A stretch of 64,000 bases of DNA, taken from the NCBI RefSeq assembly GCF_006442205.1, contig NZ_VFVR01000014.1, positions 1-64,000 of the forward strand, read 5' to 3'. This DNA is from Mesorhizobium sp. B2-3-12 (GTDB lineage Bacteria; Pseudomonadota; Alphaproteobacteria; Rhizobiales; Rhizobiaceae). Under the pieces are notes generated by a model. The model was not told the origin of the DNA. It searched no databases and worked only from the letters and a program-made list of their open reading frames with translations. The translations under genes were made by a program, and so were the position numbers. This document shows, one piece after another, positions 12,701 through 20,741 of the stretch (within the stretch, counting starts at the first letter, position 1; every line of letters begins with the position of its first letter).

Positions 12701-13516
12701 TGGCCGCTGGCGGCCATTGGTCTTGAGATAGACCTCCTGGGCCACCATGCGCATGACGGTGCCGAATTCCTCGCCGCTCATGGCCGAAAGATGCTTGGTC
12801 AGGGCCGCCGCATAGGGGCTGTCGCCGCCGGGGCTTCCATCGAGCGCGGCGTGACCGGGCTCGGCGGCGAAGGCAATCACCGTGCCGACGCTCGGAGCCG
12901 CGGCGGCATCCGACGGCGGCTTGAGAGGCGTCGCGCCACGGGCCTCGCTCAATCCGGCGGGGCCGATTGGAGCGGGCTGAACGCCGGGCGCCGCGCGGAC
13001 GAGCGAACCGGGCGGAAACGGGCTGTCGCGGCAGGCATCCAGCATGACGATGGTCAGCGGCACGCTCGCCTGCAATTTGGCGATGAGCGCCGACACCGGC
13101 ACCAGACGTTCGCCGGCCGCGTCGAGTGCGGAAAAGTCGGCATCGACCGGCACCAGGTAATTCTCACCGCCGGCTTCGATGCCATGGCCGGAATAATAGA
13201 GGATGGCGACATCGGCATCCCTGGCGTCCTCGGCGAAGCGGTCGAGGTCGCGGGCAAGGCGCCTCGCATCGCGGTCGGTGCTGATCTCTGTATCGAAGCC
13301 GAGGCTTTCGAGCATCGTCTCGACGGAGCGGGCATCGTTTTGCGGATTGGGCAATCGCGCAAGATGCTCATAGGCGCTGTTGCCGATGACCAGCGCCACG
13401 CCGCGCAGCTTTGCGGCAGCGTCGGCGGCCGAGGCCACGGCAAGCCAGAAGCCGCAGGCCAGGACGGCAGCGAGACACGGATGAAGCCAAGATCGATCGG
13501 AAAGCCGCCACGTCAT
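9716..13516 (-). CDS. Exported caspase-like (C14) protease with a long TPR-like array
   Basis: The 1266-residue product starts with a signal peptide or anchor (ATG at 13516, hydrophobic segment about 14-32). The peptidase C14 domain follows: ALVIGNSAYEHLARLPNP, then the catalytic His in YYSGHG (His111) and catalytic Cys in MLDACRDSPFP (Cys162). A coiled or TPR region spans about 370-560. The last 700 residues are about 14 repeats of about 48 residues with the core APLDWAxTQxNLGxAL. Upstream in-frame starts would overlap the arsR-type gene. Metacaspase-like enzymes with TPR arrays are common in Mesorhizobium. Substrates are unknown, and the array is probably a protein-binding scaffold. Confidence 0.88.
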   Translation of the reverse strand: MTWRLSDRSWLHPCLAAVLACGFWLAVASAADAAAKLRGVALVIGNSAYEHLARLPNPQNDARSVETMLESLGFDTEISTDRDARRLARDLDRFAEDARDADVAILYYSGHGIEAGGENYLVPVDADFSALDAAGERLVPVSALIAKLQASVPLTIVMLDACRDSPFPPGSLVRAAPGVQPAPIGPAGLSEARGATPLKPPSDAAAAPSVGTVIAFAAEPGHAALDGSPGGDSPYAAALTKHLSAMSGEEFGTVMRMVAQEVYLKTNGRQRPWINESLRRLLYFGKAPTEPTGDDGDILKERRQLLLTIAALPDADRKQVETTAADRGVPMDALYGMLKTLGAGTPKDPAELDKLLRDQADRLKSIMAERAALRSADPEIVRLSGLSQAAIGEGALSTAISLNERAKSRLKMLVSTLDETEANLKQRRMEAADVYARSAQAYGLNSDYLEAASDYEQAFGQVERWDDTLALQYKGGEVLSLTDHGRYKGDNDALLGAISAGKDLVGIASRLKDQGSLAKARLNLGNAYQTLGKRKGDAGQLRLAVAAYRTALEGLPREQSSQDWALAQNNLGATLSNLGELETGTATLQEAVTAFRAALEVRTRQTAPLDWAMTQTNLGNALAEFGEREAGTDHLEQAAAAFRAAGEELTRDRAPLYWAQVQTNLGITLYALGERETGTAHLEESAAVLLAALEERTRDRVPLEWAKTQMSLALAWTELGHRKRDANQLRAAVAAYRAALEEYSADRAPIDWATTQAGLGNAFRYLDQEQPNAAAAGTAMLEQALTAYRAALGTLTREHTPLDWATVEINLAVVLSDIGKRRGDADQIKEAIATFRAALEEATRERMPLLWAGAQGNLGHALAWLGERQGDTALLGQAVAAYNAALEETTRARAPLDWAAIQIDIGTASRILGTALPRTGQFDEGARQLEAAESAFQSALLEYDSQRTPNEWAAAQSNLGAVLITIGLSRGEPGRLQDAVAAFNAALTQYTREKAPLDWAATQNNLGTALRYLGQQQGDSAKLEAAIAAYRAALEVRTRLNGPLDWAQTQANLGNTLVILGDVLASAGQPNLGLGRLQDAVTTLRLALQEYIRERAPTLGAATQVDLARAETKLGLAMAGFGAVDNGVAWMQDAVAIYRQALLQYTRETTPTDWSDIQNELGSTLIKLAGTTIDPQFARDAIVAYRAALEIRTREQYPQYWAQTQTNLGLALVGLGSLTRSREAILLGKEAIQSVWDMYRAAGSSQYDNYYASALSDADNELARLN

Positions 13517-13631
13517 TCCGCAATTCCCAAACCCTGGCGAATTGTTTTCCCGGATTTGGGCAGCATAAGGGCGTTGTGTGACGGAACAAGGTGCCTTCGG
13601 CGCCGCAAAGGCGCCGAGGCCGGAAATTGCG

Positions 13632-13988
13632 TCAGGCAGGCACTTCCAGATCGTGGCCGCCGACGGCCGGCAATGCGGGATCGTCCACCGCAGCGGCGAT
13701 GACACTGTCGAGCAGGCCGGGAAAGCGGGCGTCGAGATCGGCGCGGCGCAGCGTGATCATGCGGTTGGTGCCGACCACTTCGGCGCGGGTGACGCCGGCC
13801 TCGCGCAGTTTGGCCAGGTGGTAGCTGAGATTGGTCTTGGAGCCGAGGTCGAGGAAGCGGCTGCAGTTCAGCGGCACGCCTTCCTTGCTGGCGAGATAGC
13901 GCACGATGGCGAGCCGCGTCGGGTCGCCGAGCACGCCGAGCACGATGGGCAGGCTGATCTGGTCCATATTGGGGTGAGGGAGCGTCAT
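13632..13988 (-). CDS. ArsR-like winged-helix regulator
   Basis: The 118-residue product has a winged helix: VLGVLGDPTRLAIVRYLA (about 17-34), the recognition helix region SKTNLSYHLAKLREAGV (about 50-66) and a wing. The ArsR-type Cys pair is absent, but a single Cys (NCSRF) is present, so metal sensing is not assured. It is transcribed away from the MFS gene 195 bases upstream, with a perfect dyad between them, so it probably represses that transporter and itself. Confidence 0.85.
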   Translation of the reverse strand: MTLPHPNMDQISLPIVLGVLGDPTRLAIVRYLASKEGVPLNCSRFLDLGSKTNLSYHLAKLREAGVTRAEVVGTNRMITLRRADLDARFPGLLDSVIAAAVDDPALPAVGGHDLEVPA

Positions 13989-14122
13989 GGCAGGAACCTA
14001 AGCACAGTTCGGGCCGATTTCAACGCGTCGATCCTGCTCGGCCCATGCACACTGTTTCTCCTTCTCGTGACCGTCCTGACACAGAGCTGTCAGCATGGTT
14101 CAGCTATTTTGCCCTGGCTTCA

Positions 14123-14168
14123 TTGACATCATGGCCTGTTATGTCCAATTGTTCAATAACTTTTGAAC
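14123..14168 (+). promoter_or_regulatory. Promoter and operator of the MFS gene
   Basis: A consensus -35 TTGACA lies at 14123-14128. A weak -10 (AATTGT, 14147-14152) follows at about 18 bases. A perfect inverted repeat GTTCAA-N6-TTGAAC (14151-14168) overlaps the -10 side and ends 15 bases before the start codon. This is a good site for the divergent ArsR-like repressor. Confidence 0.6.
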
Positions 14169-14183
14169 TAAGGACGCATTCCC

Positions 14184-15362
14184 ATGGACAAGAGAATCTT
14201 CTGGCTGGCGCTCGGATCGTTCGCGATCTCGACCGAAGGCTTCGTCATCTCCAGCCTTCTGCCCGACATCGCCAGGGATGCGGGCATCTCCGTGCCGCTC
14301 GCCGGTTCGCTGATCACCGCCTTCGCGCTCGCCTATGCGATCGGCACGCCCATCCTGGCGACGCTGACCGGCGAATGGGACCGGCGCCGCGTCATCCTGT
14401 GGACGCTGGTGTTCTTCGTCATCGGCAATGTCGTCGCGGCCCTGAGTTCCTCCTTCGAGGTGCTGCTCGCCGCGCGCATCATCATGGCGCTGTCGTCGGG
14501 CCTGTTCGCCGCCACCGCGCAAGGCACGGCGGTGGCGCTGGTCGATGACCATCACCGGGCTCGCGCCATCGCCGTCGTCGTCGGCGGCACCACGGTGGCC
14601 GTCGCGGTCGGGGCGCCGCTTGGCGCGCTTGTCGCGGCCATCGCCGGCTGGCGCGGCACCTTCTATGCCATTGCCGGCCTTGGCGCGCTGTCCGGCGCCA
14701 TCCTGTGGTACCGGCTGCCGCGCGGCATCATCGGCACGAAGCTGCCCTTGAAGCGCCGGCTGGCGGCGGCCATGCGCCCCGGCGTGATGCCGATCCTGGT
14801 GACGACGGCGGTTGCCCTGATCGGCGCGTTCACCGTGTTCAGCTTCATCGCGCCGCTGGCCATCGAAGGCGCCGGGCTGTCGCCGATCGCGCTGCCGGGC
14901 ATGCTGCTGGCCTTCGGTGCCGGCGCCGTCATCGGCAACATTGCCGGCGGCCAGGCCGCCGATCGTTTCGGCGCGACGCGCACCGTCGGATGGTCGCTGG
15001 CGCTCTCCGCCGCCATGCTCGTCACCTTCTCGCTGATCCCGACCTTCCTGCCGCATCATCTCGCCGGACCGGCGCTGATGGGCATGATGGTGCCGTGGGG
15101 CATCGTCGGCTGGGCTTTCCCGCCGGCGCAGGCGAGCCGCATCATCAAGCTCGCGCCGGACGCGGCCCCGATCGTGCTGTCGCTCAACGCCTCGGCGCTC
15201 TATCTCGGCGTGGCGCTGGGCGCGGTGGTCGGCGGCGCGGTGCTGCGCTACGGCGCGCCGGCCGATCTCGGCCTGATTGCAGCGGCCTTCCCGGTCATCG
15301 GGCTCGGCATCGTGCTGGCGGGGCGGATGTTTGCCAAACCGGTAGCGATGCCGGCTGAGTAA
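14184..15362 (+). CDS. MFS transporter (DHA1/AraJ-like)
   Basis: The 392-residue inner-membrane protein has 12 predicted helices. The first carries EGFVISSLLPDIARDAGIS and an FAL..AIGTPILATLTGEWDRRRV loop (about 45-70), the motif-A region of drug/proton antiporters. It resembles arabinose efflux (AraJ) and chloramphenicol-type exporters of the DHA1 family. The adjacent divergent ArsR-like gene and the dyad over its promoter imply inducible efflux. The substrate is not known. Confidence 0.88.
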   Translation: MDKRIFWLALGSFAISTEGFVISSLLPDIARDAGISVPLAGSLITAFALAYAIGTPILATLTGEWDRRRVILWTLVFFVIGNVVAALSSSFEVLLAARIIMALSSGLFAATAQGTAVALVDDHHRARAIAVVVGGTTVAVAVGAPLGALVAAIAGWRGTFYAIAGLGALSGAILWYRLPRGIIGTKLPLKRRLAAAMRPGVMPILVTTAVALIGAFTVFSFIAPLAIEGAGLSPIALPGMLLAFGAGAVIGNIAGGQAADRFGATRTVGWSLALSAAMLVTFSLIPTFLPHHLAGPALMGMMVPWGIVGWAFPPAQASRIIKLAPDAAPIVLSLNASALYLGVALGAVVGGAVLRYGAPADLGLIAAAFPVIGLGIVLAGRMFAKPVAMPAE

Positions 15363-15396
15363 GACCGGCCCCGAGGCTTACATCCTGTTTGTTTAC

Positions 15397-15429
15397 GCGG
15401 CCGCTTCTTCAACCGGAAGAAGCGGCCGC
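15397..15429. terminator. Bidirectional hairpin between convergent genes
   Basis: Fourteen-base arms GCGGCCGCTTCTTC (15397-15410) and GAAGAAGCGGCCGC (15416-15429) pair perfectly around a 5-base loop. It overlaps the last codons of the MarR gene and lies 35 bases after the MFS stop, where it can end transcripts from both sides. No long T-tract follows. Confidence 0.6.
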
Positions 15430-15873
15430 GGGCAGTTCCAGGTTCAACGCAGCCACTTCATCGAGCGTGGCGCGCAGCTTCGCGGCTCGCTCCGCGCCGA
15501 CCATGGCCTCGAATTGCCGCTGGGCAACGCTCCACAGCTTGATCGCCTCGTCGAGCTTGGCCTGGCCTGATGGCGTCAGCCGCACGCGCTTGACGCGGCG
15601 GTCGTCCTTGTCGGGGAAGGTTTCGACATAGCCGTCGCGGACCAGCGGCTTCAGCGTGTGGCCGAGCGCCGAGAGATCCATGATCAGCGCCTCGGCAATG
15701 GCCCCCATGGCCGGCTCGCTGCCGACACTGATCTGGAAAAGCAGGCCAAATTGCGTGCCCTTCAGCCCGGAAGGCGCCAGCGCTTCGTCGTAGAAGCGGC
15801 CGAGCCGACGCGCGGTGCGCCGCAAGGTGGCATTGTTGCACTGGCTGAATCCAGGCTGCTGAAGGTCGGTCAT
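15409..15873 (-). CDS. MarR-family regulator
   Basis: The 154-residue product has the MarR fold: dimer helix 1 with RRLGRFYDEAL, the HTH region about 62-84 (AIAEALIMDLSALGHTLKPL) and the wing DKDDRRVKRVRLTPSG (about 94-109). The ATG at 15873 has AGGAG upstream, and the longer frame lacks this. It is divergent from the SDR gene and faces two palindromes there. It probably represses the SDR gene in response to a small aromatic or oxidant, as is usual for the family. Confidence 0.88.
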   Translation of the reverse strand: MTDLQQPGFSQCNNATLRRTARRLGRFYDEALAPSGLKGTQFGLLFQISVGSEPAMGAIAEALIMDLSALGHTLKPLVRDGYVETFPDKDDRRVKRVRLTPSGQAKLDEAIKLWSVAQRQFEAMVGAERAAKLRATLDEVAALNLELPAAASSG

Positions 15874-15935
15874 GTCAACTCCTCGCCGGCGAGGAATGCG
15901 CCAGCCTGCCGCAGAAATAGTTTTCGCCGCTGCCG

Positions 15936-15986
15936 TTGACAAGATAGTGGCATATACCTATTTCGCCGAAAGTGGCACATGCCACT
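15936..15986 (+). promoter_or_regulatory. SDR promoter with two MarR-type palindromes
   Basis: TTGACA (15936-15941) and TATTTC (15959-15964) at 17 bases form a promoter toward the SDR gene. A perfect palindrome AGTGGC-ACAT-GCCACT sits at 15971-15986. A related imperfect copy with AGTGGCATAT overlaps the spacer at 15946-15955. The arrangement fits repression by the divergent MarR. Confidence 0.6.
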
Positions 15987-16056
15987 AATTGAATGACAAC
16001 TTCCGCTGCCAGCGTGTCCGCCGGAGCCGAAGACAACGAACACAAGGAACGTGACA

Positions 16057-16851
<795 letters not shown>

Positions 16852-16909
16852 GGCCACCTCTGGCGCCGCTCTGGCGCTATGCTACGCGCACATCTTCCGT
16901 GACCGGCGT

Positions 16910-17150
16910 GGCTGATCGGCCTGAGGCTTGATTGCCAAGTGGTTCCCCCAATCCGTCGCTGCTTCGCAGCGCCACCTTTCCCCCTCCGGAGGGAAAGGAA
17001 GGGGCGTTGCTGGACGAGCGTTGATGGCAAGAAGCCTGGCGCCTTTCCTCTACCCCGTCGATCGCGGGGTCCGAAGGACGGGCGAGACCCGTGGCTCGCC
17101 CCGGCAAGGTGGCTCGGCGAAGCCGAGACGGAGTGGGGTCGACCAGCGCA
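16910..17150. repeat. Long dispersed repeat, copy 1
   Basis: Contains, in order, AATCCGTCGCTGCTTCGCAG, CTCCGGAGGGAAAGGAAG, CCCGTCGATCG and GGCTCGGCGAAGCCGAGACG. The same blocks in the same order recur at 48355-48560, and in a different order at 18845-19070. It fills the gap between the SDR and LysE genes. 17151-17276 holds nothing that I can name. Confidence 0.8.
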
Positions 17151-17276
17151 GCATTAGACAATGCATGCACCAAGCTGCCATGCACGCTATCGCCAAAGAT
17201 CAGCTGCCTAGAAATGTGTGCGTACCGTAGCGCTGTAGCGGCGGCAAGAAACCCTGGTTCTGCAAGGCCGACGCTT

Positions 17277-17876
17277 CTAATGCGTCCGCCACATCGGGAT
17301 GATCGAGGCGGCGAGCACCAGCGCCAGCACGATGTTGAGCGCGCGCCATTGCCATTCGGTCTTGAGCAGCCGTGCCAGCACCATGCCGGCCACGCACCAG
17401 ATGGACAATGAGATGGCGGCGGCGAGGCCGAAGGTCGAGCCGAGAAGCAAGGCGAGTTGTCCAGGGCCGTCGGCGAGGGCGGCGAAGGAAGCCGCCGCGC
17501 CAAGGCCCATCGCCCAGCCTTTCGGGTTCATCCACTGGATGCCGGCGCCGCCGAAGAAGCTGTTCGGCCTGGCCATCGTCACATCGAGATTGGGCGGCCC
17601 GGCGCGGCCGATCTTGATCGCCAGCCAGACGAGATAGAGCGAGCCGGCGATCTTCATGGCAAGCTGCAGCGACGGCATGGCAAGCAGGAGACCCGCGAGC
17701 CCGGCGGCGGCCGCCCCTGTCACGGTCGCGAGACCTGCGGCGCTGCCGATCATCAGCGGCAGCGATCTTCGGAAGCCGAACCGAGCGCCCGACGCGGTGG
17801 ACAGGGTGGTGGCGATGCCCGGCGTGGCGGTCGCCACGAAGGCAAACAGGATCAGCGGAAGGATGGGTTCGATCAT
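17277..17876 (-). CDS. LysE-family amino-acid exporter
   Basis: The 199-residue inner-membrane protein has about six helices. It shows the family features PLILFAFVATATPGIATTL near the N-terminus, GARFGFRRSLPLMIGSAAG, and the central WMNPKGWAMGLGAA (about 122-135). LysE/RhtB proteins export basic or neutral amino acids or related metabolites. The ATG at 17876 begins the first helix. A much longer upstream frame would overlap the LysR gene. The divergent LysR regulator 91 bases away is the usual pairing for the family. Confidence 0.88.
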   Translation of the reverse strand: MIEPILPLILFAFVATATPGIATTLSTASGARFGFRRSLPLMIGSAAGLATVTGAAAAGLAGLLLAMPSLQLAMKIAGSLYLVWLAIKIGRAGPPNLDVTMARPNSFFGGAGIQWMNPKGWAMGLGAAASFAALADGPGQLALLLGSTFGLAAAISLSIWCVAGMVLARLLKTEWQWRALNIVLALVLAASIIPMWRTH

Positions 17877-17911
17877 GGGGCGTCCTTTGAGGCTCAATGG
17901 TAGACGCCAGC

Positions 17912-17954
17912 TTGCATCAGTAAATGCAATGTTTGCGATGGTCTGCATTAGCAG
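17912..17954. promoter_or_regulatory. LysR-type operators between lysE and lysR genes
   Basis: A perfect dyad TTGCAT-N6-ATGCAA lies at 17912-17929. A second dyad CTGC-ATTA-GCAG lies at 17943-17954, just before the LysR start. Two dyads in a 91-base divergent gap suit the recognition and activation sites of a LysR protein. Confidence 0.55.
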
Positions 17955-17967
17955 ATATGATGTTAAT

Positions 17968-18837
17968 ATGATCCGCAATCTCGATACGGCGCTGGTTCGT
18001 ACTTTCGTCACCGTCGCCGACAAGGCCAGCATGACGGCAGCCGCCAACGCGCTGCACCTGACCCAGGGCGCGGTCAGCCAGCAGGTCAAGCGGCTGGAGG
18101 AGACGCTCGGCTGCAGCCTGTTCGAGCGCGACCGGCGCGGTCTGCGCCTGACGCGTTCCGGTGAGCGTCTGTTCGACAAGGCAAGGCGCCTGCTCAGCCT
18201 CAATGACGAGATCTGGACCGAGATGGCGGGAAACGCGGTGGCCGGACAGGTGCGGCTCGGCGTGCCCTATGACCTTGTCGGCACCTTGCTGGCGCCCGTC
18301 CTGAAAGCCTATGCCGAAGCCTATCCGCGGGTCGAGATATCGCTGCTCTGCGCCTCCTCGCCGGAATTGGCGGCGGCACTGGCGGCGGGAACCATCGACC
18401 TCGCGGTGATCGAGGAGCGTGTCGGTCCGACATCGGGCGAGTGCCTTGCCATCGACCGGCTGGTCTGGGTCGGCGCAAGGGGCGGGGCGGCCCGGGCCAA
18501 GCGGCCATTGCCGGTCTCGATCGTCGCCGACACCTGCGCCTTCCGGCCGGTGGTGTTGGCCGCGCTCAACGCGCATGGGCTGGAATGGCGCAGCGTGTTC
18601 GAGAACGGCAACATCGATGCCACGACGGCGACAGTGCGTTCGGATCTCGCCGTCACCACATGGCTCGCTTCCACCGTGCCCTCGGATCTCGACATCTTGC
18701 CACCCGATGTTGGCCTGCCGCCGCTGCCGAATTTCGCCATCAATCTGCATCTGCCGAAGCACGGCGTGAGTACGGCGGCGCAGGAGTTCGCGCGGCATAT
18801 CCGTGAGGGGCTGGCAAGGCGGGCGCAGGCGGCTTGA
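17968..18837 (+). CDS. LysR-family regulator, ArgP/IciA-like
   Basis: The 289-residue product has the LysR winged helix at 1-60 (FVTVADKASMTAAANALHLT, AVSQQVKRLEE) and a type 2 periplasmic-binding-like effector domain (about 90-285). It is divergent from the LysE exporter, as in lysE/lysG and argO/argP, so it probably activates export when the internal amino acid rises. The ATG at 17968 is the only good start near the second operator. Confidence 0.88.
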   Translation: MIRNLDTALVRTFVTVADKASMTAAANALHLTQGAVSQQVKRLEETLGCSLFERDRRGLRLTRSGERLFDKARRLLSLNDEIWTEMAGNAVAGQVRLGVPYDLVGTLLAPVLKAYAEAYPRVEISLLCASSPELAAALAAGTIDLAVIEERVGPTSGECLAIDRLVWVGARGGAARAKRPLPVSIVADTCAFRPVVLAALNAHGLEWRSVFENGNIDATTATVRSDLAVTTWLASTVPSDLDILPPDVGLPPLPNFAINLHLPKHGVSTAAQEFARHIREGLARRAQAA

Positions 18838-18844
18838 GACCAAG

Positions 18845-19070
18845 CAGAACTTGGTTTCCTCTCCCCCGTCGATCGGGGGAGAGGTGTCGAGCGAAGCTCG
18901 ACGGAGTGGGGGTCGATCTTTTTCCCGCCAGATTATCGCTGGTCTCAGTCTTCTTGCCGCCTTTTCTGCCTGTCTTACGGCGGTGCGTTTGGCGAATGGC
19001 TTCCCCCGCTCCGTCGCTGCTTCGCAGCGCCACCTCTCCCCCCTCCGGAGGGAGAGGAAAGGTGCCAAGG
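18845..19070. repeat. Long dispersed repeat, copy 2 (modules reordered)
   Basis: Here the CTCCCCCGTCGATCGGGGGA block comes first, then GAGCGAAGCTCGACGGAGTG, a unique middle, and finally CCGTCGCTGCTTCGCAGCGC with CTCCGGAGGGAGAGG. The same blocks occur in the opposite order at 16910-17150 and 48355-48560. Confidence 0.75.
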
Positions 19071-19079
19071 CCGGGTCTG

Positions 19080-19730
19080 CTATTTCCAGTTCCTACGCCG
19101 CTCGAGTTCGGCCTCGGATGGCTCGCCCGTGACAAAGGAGCCGACCTCGATTTCGCCCGCGCGCTCATAGGTCGCCATGATGACGCCGGTGCTGGATGTC
19201 TGCGACTTGACAAGCTTGAAGGCAGCCGGCATCGCGGCATCGTCGAACAGCCGCTTGCCCTTGCCCAGCAACAGCGGGAAGATCATCAGCCGGATCTCGT
19301 CGATCAGCCCGTTGGCGAGCAGGGTCTGGATCAGATTGCCAGATCCCTGGATGAGCAGGTCGGGTCCGTCCTCCTGCTTGAGGCAACGCAAGGCCGCGAC
19401 GATATCAGGCCCAAGCGAGTGCGTGTTCTGCCAGGTGAGCGTGTCAGGCCGATGCGTCGCCACATATTTGGTCGCGGGGTTGAACGCATCGGCGATCGGA
19501 TCTTTCTGATAAGGCCAGTACGCGGCGAAGATGTCGTAGGTTCTACGTCCGAGCAGCAAGGCGAACGGTTTGGAGAATAGTTCTTCCATTGCCGCGCCTC
19601 CCACTTCGTCAAAGTAGTGGAAGGTCCAGCCGCCGAATTCGAAGCCGCCGACCGGATCTTCTTCCGGCCCGCCCGGCGCCTGCATGACGCCATCGAGGCT
19701 GACGAAGGTCGCGGCGATGATCTTTCTCAT
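19080..19730 (-). CDS. Dihydrofolate reductase-family protein (RibD C-terminal fold)
   Basis: The 216-residue product begins MRKIIAATFVSLDGVMQAPG, the standard start of the RibD_C/YwjB/YyaP group. It continues with LLGRRTYDIFAAYWP and the NADPH-binding-like LIQGSGNLIQTLLANGLIDE (about 135-154). Such proteins are probable NAD(P)H-dependent reductases, and the substrate is not predictable. The ATG at 19730 has GGGAG upstream. Confidence 0.85.
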   Translation of the reverse strand: MRKIIAATFVSLDGVMQAPGGPEEDPVGGFEFGGWTFHYFDEVGGAAMEELFSKPFALLLGRRTYDIFAAYWPYQKDPIADAFNPATKYVATHRPDTLTWQNTHSLGPDIVAALRCLKQEDGPDLLIQGSGNLIQTLLANGLIDEIRLMIFPLLLGKGKRLFDDAAMPAAFKLVKSQTSSTGVIMATYERAGEIEVGSFVTGEPSEAELERRRNWK

Positions 19731-19844
19731 TCTACTCTCCCTTTGCACCGTCCATGCCATCGCGGCTGGATCATGGTCCAAGGACGGCCGTCCCGCGACG
19801 ATTCCGACAGGGTCGCAAATTTGAGCGAGCCCGGCTATCGCGCG

Positions 19845-20687
19845 TCAGCTGCCGTTTTTGGCGTCAAGAGCTTCCGAGGAGAACCAGACGTCGCCGAAGA
19901 TCGCGGTGGCGGTGCGGTCCGGCGCCTTGTCGCTCGTCAGCCAGATCGCGCGGCTGCGCGTGGCCTGCTCGCGCGTCGGGATCTTCGCTGCAAGATCTGC
20001 AAGCGAGGCGCCGAAGCATGGGATGAACCAGGCACGCATGAACGGATCGCAGGCAAAGCCCTTTTCGGTGCGGGTCACCAGCATCGCCAGCGGGACGCGC
20101 TCGGCCGGGCGCCAAGGGAAGATCATGCGGCCACCGGGCCGCAATGCTTTCAACCAGCCCGCGGGAGGCGCCACGACGCCGGCGTTGACATAGACGATGT
20201 CGGATGGCGGCAGGGACGTGGTCACGGCATCGCCATGGACGACGGTCGTATTGCGGTAGGCTTCGAGATTTTCGCGCGCCAGATCGGCAAGGTTCTTGTC
20301 CAGCTCGAAAGCGGTGACGCTGCCGCCCGGCGAGACGAGCCTGGAGAGCAAAGCGGTGTAGTAACCGGTGCCGGCGCCGATATGAGTAACGGTTTCACCC
20401 GGCTTGGGTGCCAGCTTGCCGATCCACATGGCATGCAGGAAGGGCTCGCCATTGTTGATGCCCTTGTCGGCATCGAGCGCCACCAGCACATTCTGGTAGA
20501 TATGGGTCGGATCGGCGCTTGGTGTCATAAGCCTGACGTTGCCGGCAATGACCGTCCATGGCCCGGGACGGAGGAAGGCTTCGCGCGGCACGCTGGCGAA
20601 CACTTCTTCCAGACGCGGGTCCGACGCGTCGGCGTTGGCCGCCATCAGCCGCGCGTAGAATGTCCTGACGTCTTCGATGTTGCTCAT
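19845..20687 (-). CDS. Protein-L-isoaspartate methyltransferase-like protein
   Basis: The 280-residue product has the Rossmann methyltransferase motif I THIGAGTGYYTALLSRLV (about 101-118), FELDKNLADLA as motif II, and the PCMT-like DIVYVNAGV and LKALRPGGRMIFPW segments. PCMT repairs isoaspartyl residues in damaged proteins with S-adenosylmethionine. The N-terminal region (VFASVPREAFLRPGPW) is PCMT-like. The protein is longer than the usual 210-220 residues, so another methyl acceptor is possible. Confidence 0.75.
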   Translation of the reverse strand: MSNIEDVRTFYARLMAANADASDPRLEEVFASVPREAFLRPGPWTVIAGNVRLMTPSADPTHIYQNVLVALDADKGINNGEPFLHAMWIGKLAPKPGETVTHIGAGTGYYTALLSRLVSPGGSVTAFELDKNLADLARENLEAYRNTTVVHGDAVTTSLPPSDIVYVNAGVVAPPAGWLKALRPGGRMIFPWRPAERVPLAMLVTRTEKGFACDPFMRAWFIPCFGASLADLAAKIPTREQATRSRAIWLTSDKAPDRTATAIFGDVWFSSEALDAKNGS

Positions 20688-20741
20688 GGCATCGGCAAAG
20701 GTAGCACGATCCGGCGATTTGTCCCGGGATTAACCGGAACT

